Of a stretch of 55,474 nt of DNA, positions 45,313 through 54,184 are shown piece after piece. Position 1 is the stretch's first letter; each line of letters begins with the position of its first letter. Where the stretch lies: the NCBI GenBank assembly GCA_964587515.1, contig CAZPMO010000007.1, positions 1 to 55,474 on the forward strand, in the 5' to 3' direction. The DNA is from CAZPMO01 sp964587515 (lineage in GTDB: Bacteria; Pseudomonadota; Alphaproteobacteria; MPNO01). The notes beneath the pieces are model-generated. The model saw only the letters and a program-made list of their open reading frames with translations. It had not been told where the DNA came from and did no database searches. Made by a program: the position numbers and the translations under genes.

Positions 45313-46361
45313 GCCGCGCTCTCGGCCGCTTGTTCCGCCGCGATGCGCCTGTCCAGCATGCGCCGGATGGCGATGCCCGGCGCGTCGGTGTTCACGTCCA
45401 CGTCGGGCGGGCCGCCGAAGCGGGTGATGTTGGCCTGTTGATCGTCGAAAATGCCCACGTCTTCCATGAAGACGTTGCGGAAGCCGACCCGGTAGGCCTC
45501 GTCGATCTCCGTCTTGTCCTGCGCGAAAAGGCGCGCATGGGCGTAAAAATAGTGACAGCTCGTCTCGGTTTCCGGCGTGATGGTGTTGTAGTTGTGGAAC
45601 TCGATGCCCTGGCTGCGGTCGCCCTCCGGCGCGCCGGAGCCCGCCACGGCGCAGCCCACGAACACGTCGGAATTTGCCGGCAGCGTGGTCTCGACGATCT
45701 GCCAGCGATCGACGTTGCCGGCGAAGTCCGGCACGTTGTAGCGCATGAAGCCGGCATACATGTCGGGCGGCGGCGAATCCAGGATCCAGCGGGTCATGAG
45801 CACCCGGTCCTCGCCGCGTTCGGTGGAGATCGGGAACTTCACCACCGCGTCGGTGCCGATGGTGGTCTCGTGCACGAAGGACAGATGGGTGAGGTCGAGC
45901 AGATTGTCGGTCACCAGCTTGTAATCGCATTGCAGATAGAACGGCGGGTCGCCCTTGATCACCCGCCAGTCGGGATGCTCCATGGCCCACCAGTCGGGCA
46001 GCAGGGCGGGATCGGCCAGGGCTGGGTCGCCCATCCAGATCCAGATCCACTGGTATTTTTCCACCAGCGGATAGGATTTGATTTCCGCGCCGGGCGGGAT
46101 CGCGCTCTGGCCCGGTATGTTCACGCATTTGCCGCTCGTGTCGAATTCAAGACCGTGATAGCCGCATTGCAGACGATCGCCGACCCGCTTGCCCAGCGAC
46201 AGCGGCGCCGAGCGATGGCAGCAGCGATCCTCCAGCGCCACCGGCGCGCCGTCGGGCGTCCGGTAGAGCGCCACTGGCTCGTTCAGGAAAGTGCGCGCCA
46301 GCGGCGTCTCGCCGACTTCATGGTCCCACGCCGCCGCGTACCAGATATTGCGCAAAAACAT
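45309..46361 (-). CDS. Rieske non-haem iron aromatic-ring oxygenase, alpha subunit
   Basis: The 350-residue protein carries the Rieske [2Fe-2S] ligands CCHRSAPLSLG..LQCGYHG near residues 47-70. The mononuclear iron site is DLTHLSFVHETTIG. The length and lack of a beta subunit resemble single-component-type demethylases such as VanA. It would hydroxylate or O-demethylate an aromatic or related ring. A reductase partner is not in the window. It starts 5 bp from the end of apt, possibly in one transcript with it and with the NIPSNAP gene. Confidence 0.93.
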   Translation of the reverse strand: MFLRNIWYAAAWDHEVGETPLARTFLNEPVALYRTPDGAPVALEDRCCHRSAPLSLGKRVGDRLQCGYHGLEFDTSGKCVNIPGQSAIPPGAEIKSYPLVEKYQWIWIWMGDPALADPALLPDWWAMEHPDWRVIKGDPPFYLQCDYKLVTDNLLDLTHLSFVHETTIGTDAVVKFPISTERGEDRVLMTRWILDSPPPDMYAGFMRYNVPDFAGNVDRWQIVETTLPANSDVFVGCAVAGSGAPEGDRSQGIEFHNYNTITPETETSCHYFYAHARLFAQDKTEIDEAYRVGFRNVFMEDVGIFDDQQANITRFGGPPDVDVNTDAPGIAIRRMLDRRIAAEQAAESAA

Positions 46362-46366
46362 CGCCG

Positions 46367-46882
46367 CTACTCGTCATAGGCCACGAGCGTGGTGACCGGC
46401 GCATCGAGCCGGTCGCGCCCGTTGAGGAAGGTCAGTTCGATGATGCAGACGACGCCGCACACCTCGGCGCCGACCTCGCGCAGCAAGGCCACCGTCGCCG
46501 CCATGGTGCCGCCGGTGGCCAGCAGATCGTCCACCACCACCACGCGCTGGCCGGGGGTGATCGCGTCGGCCTGGATCTCGACGGTGTCCTCGCCATATTC
46601 GAGGTCGTAGGTGTGGGCGATGGTCTTGCCGGGCAGCTTGTTCTTCTTACGCACCATGGTGAAGCCGCAGCCGAGATCGAGCGCCAGCGGCGCGGCCGCG
46701 AGAAAACCCCGAGATTCGATGCCGATCAGCCGGTCGGGCCGGTATTCGCGGACACTCACGGCCATCCGGTCAACGGTTTCACGCCACGCCTCGGCGTGCT
46801 GCAACAGCGTTGATATGTCGTAAAACAGGATGCCGGGCTTGGGGAAGTCCGCCACCTGGCGGATATGATCCTTGAGATTCAT
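46367..46882 (-). CDS. apt: Adenine phosphoribosyltransferase
   Basis: This 171-residue protein has the APRT motifs IRQVADFPKPGILFYDISTL, LIGIESRGFLAAAPLAL, RKKNKLPGKTI, and the PRPP-binding VVVVDDLLATGGTMAA. It converts adenine to AMP. The ATG at 46882 gives the normal N-terminus MNLKDHIRQV, and the frame upstream to 46999 is not conserved in type. It is divergent from the TAXI gene. Confidence 0.96.
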   Translation of the reverse strand: MNLKDHIRQVADFPKPGILFYDISTLLQHAEAWRETVDRMAVSVREYRPDRLIGIESRGFLAAAPLALDLGCGFTMVRKKNKLPGKTIAHTYDLEYGEDTVEIQADAITPGQRVVVVDDLLATGGTMAATVALLREVGAEVCGVVCIIELTFLNGRDRLDAPVTTLVAYDE

Positions 46883-47043
46883 GTCGTTATCTTGCCTTTG
46901 TTGGACCGCCGCCATCGTACAGAAAGCGCCCGGCACGCGTCCATAGGCGATCCCGCCATGTTGACTCGCGGCGCGCGAAGCGGGCATCCTCGCGGGCAAT
47001 CCGGCCGCGCGGCCGGAACCAACAACAGGGGGATGCGTCAGCC

Positions 47044-48024
47044 ATGAAAAAGCTCATCATCGCGGCCGCGGCGGCCGTCATCGCCAGCGGCGCCTTCGGT
47101 CTGACCGGCGTCGGCACGGCGGAGGCGCAGCAGCGTTTCATCACCATCGGCACCGGCGGCGTGACCGGCGTCTATTACCCGACCGGCGGCGCGATCTGCC
47201 GCCTGGTCAACCGCGGGCGCAAGAGCCACGGCGTGCGCTGCTCGGTCGAAAGCACCGGCGGCTCGATCTATAACCTCAACACCATCCGCGCCGGCGAGCT
47301 CGACATGGGCGTCGCCCAGTCGGACTGGCAGTTCCACGCCTATCACGGCACGTCGAAGTTCAAAAGTAAGGGCGCCAACAAGAATTTGCGCGCGGTGTTC
47401 TCGGTCCATGCCGAGCCCTTCACCGTCGTCGCGCGCCGCGATTCCGGCATCAGGAATTTCGCCGATCTCAAGGGCAAGCGCGTCAATATCGGCAATCCCG
47501 GCTCCGGCCAGCGCGGCACCATGGAAGTGCTGATGGGCGCGCTGGGCTGGAAAATGTCCGACTTCGCGCTGGCGTCCGAGCTTAAATCGTCGGAGCAGTC
47601 GCAGGCGCTGTGCGACAACAAGGTCGACGCGATCGTGTTCACCGTCGGCCATCCCAACGGCTCCATCAAGGAAGCCACCACCACCTGCGATACCGTGCTG
47701 GTGCCGGTCACGGGCGCCGCCGTCGACAAGCTGGTCGGCGATAACGATTATTACGACCACGCCTCGATCCCGGGCGGCATGTATCGCGGCAACAAGGCGA
47801 CCACCAACACCTTCGGCGTGAAAGCAACGTTCGTGTCCTCGACCAGCCTGCCCGAGGCGGTGGTCTATCAGGTGGTGAAGGCGGTGTTCGAGAATTTCGA
47901 CAGCTTCCGTCGCCTGCATCCGGCCTTCGGCAACCTCAACAAGCGCTCCATGAGCAAGGGCGCGCTGTCGGCGCCGCTGCATGCCGGCGCGCTGAAATAT
48001 TACAAGGAGGCGGGGCTCCGCTAG
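47044..48024 (+). CDS. TAXI-family TRAP transporter solute-binding protein
   Basis: The 326-residue protein opens with a signal peptide (MKKLIIAAAAAVIASGAFGL, cleavage after TAEA). The TAXI fold follows: FITIGTGGVTGVYYPTGGAI, CSVESTGGSIYNLNTIRAGE, MGVAQSDWQFHAYHGT, NIGNPGSGQRGTMEVLM. It captures organic acids or amino acids in the periplasm and delivers them to the fused permease just downstream. The ligand is unknown, and glutamate/dicarboxylate-type substrates are usual for the family. Confidence 0.95.
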   Translation: MKKLIIAAAAAVIASGAFGLTGVGTAEAQQRFITIGTGGVTGVYYPTGGAICRLVNRGRKSHGVRCSVESTGGSIYNLNTIRAGELDMGVAQSDWQFHAYHGTSKFKSKGANKNLRAVFSVHAEPFTVVARRDSGIRNFADLKGKRVNIGNPGSGQRGTMEVLMGALGWKMSDFALASELKSSEQSQALCDNKVDAIVFTVGHPNGSIKEATTTCDTVLVPVTGAAVDKLVGDNDYYDHASIPGGMYRGNKATTNTFGVKATFVSSTSLPEAVVYQVVKAVFENFDSFRRLHPAFGNLNKRSMSKGALSAPLHAGALKYYKEAGLR

Positions 48025-48044
48025 CGCCCACAACGAGAGCAACG

Positions 48045-48054
48045 NNNNNNNNNN
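48045..48054. other. Assembly gap of 10 N at the permease start
   Basis: The gap lies between the TAXI stop (48024) and the first readable permease codons (48055), so the permease start codon is hidden in it or in missing sequence. Confidence 0.95.
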
Positions 48055-51000
48055 CACACCGACGATCACCTCCAGGACCTCGTCTCCGAGGTCGATACCG
48101 GCGCGCGCGCGCCCACGGGCGCCGCCGCCGGGACGCTGCTCGGCGTCTCGCTGCTGTGGTCGCTTTTCCAGCTCTGGTACGCCTCGCCGCTGCCCTTCCT
48201 GGTGGCGCGCATCGGCATCCCGGTGCTCAACGACACCCAGGCGCGATCGATCCATCTCGCCTTCGCGGTGTTCCTCGCCTTCACCGCCTTCCCCGCGTTC
48301 CGACGCTCGCCGCGCGACAAAATTCCGCTGCTCGACTGGCTGCTCGCCGGCGTGGCGGCGTTCGCGGCCGGGTATTTCTTTCTGTTCTACCGCGAGCTCG
48401 CCGAACGCCCGGGCGCGCCCATCACTATCGACCTGATCGTCGCGGTCGCCGGCNNNNNNNNNNTGGTGCGGCTGCTGGAAGCGACGCGGCGGGCACTGGG
48501 CCCGCCGCTGACCATCGTCGCGCTGATCTTTCTGCTCTATGTGTTCGGCGGCCCCCATATGCCGGACGTGATCGCCCATAAGGGCGCGTCGCTGTCGAAA
48601 ACCATGTCGCATCAATGGCTGACCACAGAGGGCGTGTTCGGCGTCGCGCTCGGCGTCTCGACCAGCTTCGTGTTCCTGTTCGTGCTGTTCGGCTCGATGC
48701 TCGATCGCGCCGGCGCCGGCAATTATTTCATCAAGGTCGCCTTCGCCATGCTCGGCCACATGCGCGGCGGCCCGGCCAAGGCGGCGGTGCTGTCGTCGGG
48801 ACTGACCGGGCTGATCTCGGGCTCGTCCATCGCCAACGTGGTGACCACGGGCACCTTCACCATCCCGCTGATGAAGCGCGTCGGTTTCCCGCCCGAAAAG
48901 GCCGGCGCGGTCGAGGTCGCGTCCTCCGTGAACGGCCAGCTGATGCCGCCGGTGATGGGCGCGGCCGCCTTCCTGATGGTCGAATATGTCGGCATCTCCT
49001 ACGTGGACGTGATCCGCCACGCCTTCCTGCCGGCGGTGATCTCCTACGTGGCGCTGCTCTATATCGTGCATCTGGAGGCGCTGAAGGCGGACATGCAAGG
49101 GTTGCCCCGGCGCAAGATCACGACGCTCACCCAAGGCCTGATCTCGGCGGCGATCACCCTGGTGTCGCTGGTGCTGCTGTCGGGGTTGGTCTATTGGGGC
49201 ATCGGCTGGATCAAGGGCGCGTTCGGCGCGGCCGCGACGCCCATCGTGATCTGCGGCGTCGCCGCGATCTATGTGGTGCTGCTGTGGTACGCCGCGCGCT
49301 ATCCCGATCTCGAACTCGACGACGCCAACGCGCCGGTGGTCGAGCTGCCGGAGCTCGGGCCCACCGTGAAGACCGGGCTGCATTATCTTCTGCCGGTGAT
49401 CCTGCTGATCTGGTGCCTGATGATCGAGCGCCTGTCGCCCGGCCTGTCGGCGTTCTGGGCGTCGACCTTCATGATTGCGATCCTGCTGACCCAGCGCCCG
49501 ATCACCGCGGCGTTCCGGGGCGGCGGCGGTCTCGGCGCGGCGGCCTGGCGCGGCGTCGACGATCTGGTCGGCGGGCTGGTGGCCGGCGCGCGCAACATGA
49601 TCGGCATCGGCGTCGCCACCGCGACCGCCGGCATCGTGGTCGGCACCGTGTCGCTGACCGGCATCGGGCTGGTGATGACCGAATTCGTCGAGTTCATCTC
49701 GGGCGGCAGCGTGATCCTGATGCTGATTTTCACCGCCTTCATCAGCCTGATCCTTGGCATGGGGCTGCCGACCACGGCGAACTATATCGTGGTCGCGACG
49801 CTGATGGCCCCGGTGGTGGTGACGCTGGGCGCGGAAAGCGGCCTGGTGGTGCCGCTGATCGCGGTGCATCTGTTCGTGTTCTATTTCGGCATCATGGCCG
49901 ACGTGACGCCGCCGGTGGGCCTCGCCAGCTTCGCGGCCGCGGCGGTTTCCGGCGCCGATCCGATCCGCACCGGCGTCGCAGCCTTTTACTATTCCATGCG
50001 CACGGTGGCGCTGCCCTTCATCTTCATCTTCAACACCGAATTGCTGATGATCGGGGTCGAGAGCTGGGCCGACGTGATACTGGTGGCGGCCAGCGCCACC
50101 GTCGCCATGCTGGTGTTCGCCGCCGCCACCCAGGGCTGGTTCGTGACCCGCAGCCGGCTGTGGGAAAGCGCTTGTCTGCTGCTGGTCGCCTTCACCCTGT
50201 TTCGGCCGGGCTACTGGATGGACATGATCGCGCCGCCCACCCAGTCCGGCGATCCGCTGAAGATCGCGGCGATCGCCGAAGGCCTGCCCGCCGGCGCAAG
50301 CCTGCGCATCCGGGCCGAGGGGTTGAACATAGACGGCGACGAGGCGCGCACCACGGCCGCCCTGCCGCTGGGTCCGCCCGCGCCGGGGGCCGAGCGGCTG
50401 AAGGCCGCCGGGCTGGTATTCCGCATCGAGGGCGGCAAGGTGCGGACCGAATTGCCGGAGCACGGCAGCGCGGCGGCCCGCGCCGGCATCGATTTCGACT
50501 GGACGATTACCGATATCGAGCTTCCCGCCGACCAGCCGGCGCGACGCTGGATGTTCATCCCGGCGCTGGTCCTGCTCGGTCTCGTGGCGCTGATCCAGCG
50601 ACGTCGACATTTGGCGTCCGCCGCGCTCGTCGCCATGCTTTTTGTGTTCGCGGGAACCGATCCCGCTCACGCCGATTCTCGTGTCCCGGAAACCATACCG
50701 ATCCCGGCCGGACCTTACATCGCGGGCTCGGACCGGGCGGAACGCGAAGCCGCTTACCGGCTGGACGAGCAAGCCTACGGCCACGGCGTGACGCGCGACC
50801 GGCGCTGGTATGAAAGCGAACCGGCGAGGACAACGCGCACCCTGCCCGCCTTCCATATCACCCGGACCCAGATCACCAATGTCCAATACGCCGCCTTCAC
50901 GCGCGCCACCGGCCACGCCGCGCCCGATGTGGATGCGAAAACCTGGGCCGGGTACCGGCTGGTGCATCCCTTTTCCCGCACCCGACGCCACGCCTGGAGC

Positions 51001-51465
51001 GGCGGCGCGCCGCCTGCCGGGCGCGCCGCGCATCCCGTGGTGCTGGTCTCCCACGCCGACGCGAACGCCTATGCGCGCTGGTTGAGCGAAGCGACCGGGG
51101 CGGCATGGCGGCTGCCGTCGGAGGCCGAGTGGGAGAAGGCGGCGCGCGGCGTGGACGCACGCCGTTTCCCGTGGGGCGAGAAATTCGATCCCGCCCGCCT
51201 CAACAATGCCGATCGCGGCCCGTTCGACACGGTTCCGGTCGGAACGTTCCCGTCAGGCGCGAGCCCCTTCGGCCTGCTGGACGCCGCCGGTCAGGTGTTC
51301 GAATGGACCACGACCGGCGCGGGCGGCGGGCGCTTCATCGTGAAGGGCGGCTCATGGGACGACAAGGGCTGCGGCATCTGCCGCCCGGCGGCCCGCCATT
51401 CCCGCCCGCAAGCCATCCGCCACATCCTGATCGGGTTCCGGCTGGTGCGCGAGGTCAACAGATGA
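48055..51465 (+). CDS. TAXI-type fused TRAP permease with C-terminal FGE/SUMF1-like domain
   Basis: Over 1130 residues are open from the gap at 48054 to 51465. Residues ~1-690 are the fused DctQM permease with many helices (GSMLDRAGAGNYFIKVAFAM, VNGQLMPPVMGAAAFLMVEY, LGMGLPTTANYIVVATLMAP, GIMADVTPPVGLASFAAAA). A DUF3394-like periplasmic part (~700-830) follows. After a last helix comes signal-peptide-like sequence (HLASAALVAMLFVFAGTDPA) and a formylglycine-generating-enzyme/SUMF1 domain (IPIPAGPYIAGSDRAER, WRLPSEAEWEKAARG, FEWTTTGAGGGRFIVKGGSW, IGFRLV). In related loci the latter is usually a separate gene, so this is a fusion or a lost stop. The domain has C-x2-C where FGE has C-x4-C, so catalysis is uncertain. 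A second gap (48454-48463) lies in the permease. Confidence 0.88.
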   Translation, partial: HTDDHLQDLVSEVDTGARAPTGAAAGTLLGVSLLWSLFQLWYASPLPFLVARIGIPVLNDTQARSIHLAFAVFLAFTAFPAFRRSPRDKIPLLDWLLAGVAAFAAGYFFLFYRELAERPGAPITIDLIVAVAGXXXXVRLLEATRRALGPPLTIVALIFLLYVFGGPHMPDVIAHKGASLSKTMSHQWLTTEGVFGVALGVSTSFVFLFVLFGSMLDRAGAGNYFIKVAFAMLGHMRGGPAKAAVLSSGLTGLISGSSIANVVTTGTFTIPLMKRVGFPPEKAGAVEVASSVNGQLMPPVMGAAAFLMVEYVGISYVDVIRHAFLPAVISYVALLYIVHLEALKADMQGLPRRKITTLTQGLISAAITLVSLVLLSGLVYWGIGWIKGAFGAAATPIVICGVAAIYVVLLWYAARYPDLELDDANAPVVELPELGPTVKTGLHYLLPVILLIWCLMIERLSPGLSAFWASTFMIAILLTQRPITAAFRGGGGLGAAAWRGVDDLVGGLVAGARNMIGIGVATATAGIVVGTVSLTGIGLVMTEFVEFISGGSVILMLIFTAFISLILGMGLPTTANYIVVATLMAPVVVTLGAESGLVVPLIAVHLFVFYFGIMADVTPPVGLASFAAAAVSGADPIRTGVAAFYYSMRTVALPFIFIFNTELLMIGVESWADVILVAASATVAMLVFAAATQGWFVTRSRLWESACLLLVAFTLFRPGYWMDMIAPPTQSGDPLKIAAIAEGLPAGASLRIRAEGLNIDGDEARTTAALPLGPPAPGAERLKAAGLVFRIEGGKVRTELPEHGSAAARAGIDFDWTITDIELPADQPARRWMFIPALVLLGLVALIQRRRHLASAALVAMLFVFAGTDPAHADSRVPETIPIPAGPYIAGSDRAEREAAYRLDEQAYGHGVTRDRRWYESEPARTTRTLPAFHITRTQITNVQYAAFTRATGHAAPDVDAKTWAGYRLVHPFSRTRRHAWSGGAPPAGRAAHPVVLVSHADANAYARWLSEATGAAWRLPSEAEWEKAARGVDARRFPWGEKFDPARLNNADRGPFDTVPVGTFPSGASPFGLLDAAGQVFEWTTTGAGGGRFIVKGGSWDDKGCGICRPAARHSRPQAIRHILIGFRLVREVNR
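48454..48463. other. Assembly gap of 10 N inside the TRAP permease
   Basis: Ten N interrupt a membrane-helix region (LIVAVAG - VRLLEATRR). The frame happens to continue across ten bases, but the true length is unknown. Confidence 0.95.
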
Positions 51466-51588
51466 CCGCCGCATCCACAGCATGATTCCCATCAGCCTCC
51501 GAACCAGCTGAAGCAAGACGGCATTCGACAGACAGCTAAGAGACGAGGATCACACAGGACATTCATCGAGTGCGCGACCCAGCCATTA

Positions 51589-52704
51589 TTATTTTTTAAG
51601 AGAATTCGGCACCAGAGGATCTCCCCGCTCACGTTTCCGCCTGATCTCGCGTACGGTTCGGTCAAGCAGCACGAATCGCTCCGGCACCGTGGGATGGGAC
51701 GCCAAGGGCCTTGTTTCAGTTGACTCCGGACGGATGATGGCGAGCCGGTGCCAGAGTTTGGGTGCGGAGTTTAGTTTGAAACCCGCTCGCGCCATCAGGT
51801 ACATGGCCACGTAATCGGCCTCCGCCTCAAATGAAGGTGAAAATTGGCTGGCGCCGATCCGGGCTCCCACGACGCAGGCAATACATCCGCCCGCATACAA
51901 CACGAGCCCGTATCCTGGAACGACACCCGACAAAAGAAGATCAACGATAAGGCCGACAGCTGCCCCGCTGGTAGCATTTTGGCGCCTCGCGTCCACGTGT
52001 CCCATCGTTATATGGGCCATTTCGTGAGCAAGGATCGACGCCACTTCATCGTCACTCTTTGTAAAACTGGCAAGGCCCCGGTTGAAATAAACCACCTCAC
52101 CATCGGTAAATGCGTTCAGAGCCTGGGAATTGGTCAACACCGCGGGAAACTCGCAGGCCTTCTCAGCGGTAATGGAGAGGGTCAGAAATATTGCTTCGCG
52201 CCTAACCCGCAAGTTCAATCGTGATGCATCCGCTGTCCGCATTTGTTCAATTTTTTTTCGGAACATTCGCATGGTGCCCCGGCCGCGCGGCAATGGGGCG
52301 CCATCGATGCGGATTATGTGATCTCCCACCTTCAACCCGGCGCGTGAGGCCGCCGAATTTTCCAATACATCGACGACTTCTATTCCGTGCTCGTGAAGAT
52401 TGATGTGGGTGGCCTCGATGGCCAGCTCCAGCCATTCCGATGCCCGCTCATCCCAATCGGAAAAATAGGCGCCGAGCTGGTTGACCTCCCGTCCCCGGCA
52501 TAATTCCCTGGCCGCACCGCCAAGACGATGAGAAATACGATTTAGCCGCCGCTGCTGCTGGAAGGCGTCCTTGACGATGGCAATCCGCTGATAGCGCGTC
52601 TCTTGCTTCAGCCGCTGCTCGTCCACTGCCGGCAAATCCAGTGTCGGCGCGGCGCAACCCGCCAACCCCATAATGCTTACGAAAAGCCAACACGATCGCG
52701 TCAT
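51589..52704 (-). CDS. M48-family metalloprotease lipoprotein with PDZ domain
   Basis: The 371-residue protein has a lipoprotein signal (lipobox LAGC, Cys17), a PDZ domain at ~95-170 (VVDVLENSAASRAGLKVGDH), and an M48 peptidase with HEMAH (227-231) and downstream glutamate in FEAEADYVAMYLM. Between them a hydrophobic stretch (GLIVDLLLSGVVPGYGLVLY) may contact the membrane. Proteins of this kind act in outer-membrane or periplasmic protein quality control, like BepA/LoiP. It is divergent from the three lipoprotein paralogues across 148 bp and may share regulation with them. Confidence 0.92.
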   Translation of the reverse strand: MTRSCWLFVSIMGLAGCAAPTLDLPAVDEQRLKQETRYQRIAIVKDAFQQQRRLNRISHRLGGAARELCRGREVNQLGAYFSDWDERASEWLELAIEATHINLHEHGIEVVDVLENSAASRAGLKVGDHIIRIDGAPLPRGRGTMRMFRKKIEQMRTADASRLNLRVRREAIFLTLSITAEKACEFPAVLTNSQALNAFTDGEVVYFNRGLASFTKSDDEVASILAHEMAHITMGHVDARRQNATSGAAVGLIVDLLLSGVVPGYGLVLYAGGCIACVVGARIGASQFSPSFEAEADYVAMYLMARAGFKLNSAPKLWHRLAIIRPESTETRPLASHPTVPERFVLLDRTVREIRRKRERGDPLVPNSLKK

Positions 52705-52852
52705 TTCGTCTCACCGTTGGTCGAAGGTGGTTTATCAATGGCGTTTTAAGCTACCATACTCAAAACGTGCTAGTCTTAAACACCAGCGCCATGTGGTGAT
52801 TTGACATAGAGACGGTGGTTGGGGAACCATAAATCAGGAAGGTTGGGCCCAA

Positions 52853-53299
52853 ATGTTCAAAATCGCCACCCTGATTGTCGCAATACTGGGCGTCGCGTCG
52901 TGCGCACCCCCGCAGACCGAACGCGGGATGACCGTGGGCGCGTTTCTGGCGGTTGACCGATTGGAAGATGAGTTGACCCGGGGCGTCTCGACAAAATCCG
53001 ATGTCGAGCGCCTGTTGGGCAAACCGACGGGCAGGGGCGCCGCGTTCATGGCTTTAACCGATCGGGCTGTCACCGAACTGACCAGAGCCGGTCAGACAGG
53101 ACCCAATGACAAGCGTGAATTGTGGTTTTATGACGACCAGACGGCAAATTTCCTGGATTCCGCAGGAGGATTTATGCGGATCCGGCTGCGCCAGCAAATG
53201 CTGATGGTCTATTTTCACGGTGACCGGTTTGACGGTTTCATGTGGTTCTCCAATGCCGGCCGGATGCGCGCATCGGAGCCCCTGACCAGCAAACCCTAG
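52853..53299 (+). CDS. Lipoprotein, first of three BamE-like paralogues
   Basis: This 148-residue lipoprotein has a signal peptide ending in VASC (lipobox), then the SmpA/BamE-like pattern GVSTKSDVERLLGKPTGRGA and a C-terminal MLMVYFHGDRFDGFMWFSNA. The last pattern is shared with the two downstream genes. This suggests an outer-membrane-facing two-beta/alpha domain. It is not BamE itself. The next gene begins 8 bp later. The upstream TTGACA (near 52802) lacks a well-spaced -10. Confidence 0.85.
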   Translation: MFKIATLIVAILGVASCAPPQTERGMTVGAFLAVDRLEDELTRGVSTKSDVERLLGKPTGRGAAFMALTDRAVTELTRAGQTGPNDKRELWFYDDQTANFLDSAGGFMRIRLRQQMLMVYFHGDRFDGFMWFSNAGRMRASEPLTSKP

Positions 53300-53307
53300 A
53301 GGATGAC

Positions 53308-53658
53308 ATGCGGCGATATTGCATCAGGACCTTGACCTTGCTTGTTGTCACGAGTGCGTTGGTCGGCTGCATAACCATCGAACAGGGCGACCGGCCCAAA
53401 TTTTCCCAGCTGGAAAAGCTTATCCTGCGACAATCCGGCGAACCCGATGTGGTCTCGGCTTTGGGCGAACCAAGCGGTAAAGGCTTCTCTCGATTTCCCG
53501 ATGATCCCGTCCACCGTAGAGTTTGGTCCTACGAATATATCAAAACCGCGATCCCGGACGTGAATACCCGTATCCTGCTCGTCTTCTTTCGAGATGATCG
53601 ATACGACGGATATATGTGGTTTTCGTCGAACGCCCTGATCAAGGGGTCCCCACAATGA
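53308..53658 (+). CDS. Lipoprotein, second BamE-like paralogue
   Basis: The 116-residue protein has a lipobox (ALVGC), the pattern SGEPDVVSALGEPSGKGFSR and the family C-terminus RILLVFFRDDRYDGYMWFSS. It lies 8 bp after the first paralogue and overlaps the third by 4 bp (ATGA). The alternative start in the preceding gene's frame at 53242 is unlikely because it removes the signal peptide from the N-terminus. Confidence 0.85.
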   Translation: MRRYCIRTLTLLVVTSALVGCITIEQGDRPKFSQLEKLILRQSGEPDVVSALGEPSGKGFSRFPDDPVHRRVWSYEYIKTAIPDVNTRILLVFFRDDRYDGYMWFSSNALIKGSPQ

Positions 53659-54059
53659 GGCATGTTGAAAAACCCGCTTCCGCCGCCGGTGGCGAATTAT
53701 CAGGTCGTTTTCGGAATTCGAGAATATTGGTTGTTGCGGCTGTCTTCCTGTTAGCGGCATGCGACATCAAATATCGCGCTTTTGAACCCTTGAACCCGGC
53801 GCCGCTGGAAGGACAACTGGAATTGGGCAAGGCGCAACGCAGTGACGTTTGAGCCGCCCTCGGTGAGCCAACCGGCTCCGGCCGCTCAATGTTACCCCTC
53901 GACAAGAAAGCAAGAACGCTGTGGTCGTATTTTTACGAGGAGGGCAGCATGGAGTCGTCGGGCCGGACCATGATTCTTGTTTATTTCGACAAGGAAGTGC
54001 TTGCGGGCTACCTCTGGTTCTCCAGTACACCCACTAAGACGGCGGCTCCCTCTCGTTAG
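53655..54059 (+). pseudogene. Third BamE-like lipoprotein, interrupted by in-frame TGA
   Basis: Translation from ATG 53655 gives a lipoprotein (FLLAAC lipobox) with LGKAQRSDV, then TGA at 53850-53852, then AALGEPTGSGRS and TMILVYFDKEVLAGYLWFSS in the same frame to TAG 54057-54059. The two paralogues have SDVERLLGKPTG and PDVVSALGEPSG at this place, so a single codon (for example CGA, Arg) was changed to stop. The remainder is perfectly conserved for the family, which argues for a very recent mutation or a base-calling error. Confidence 0.85.
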
Positions 54060-54184
54060 TCGCGCTTAAACCCGGATATCTCCCAGCCAACGCATAACCG
54101 GCTGGCAATCAATCACCAGCGAATTTCATCGTTTGGGATAACCCCGAACTAACGCGCGCCGCGCTTACGCCCGCCGCCGCCGTC

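Noticed and set aside
53850..53852. Selenocysteine at the in-frame TGA
   Set aside because: The paralogues have no cysteine there, TGA is the normal stop in many neighbouring genes, and no convincing SECIS-like hairpin follows.
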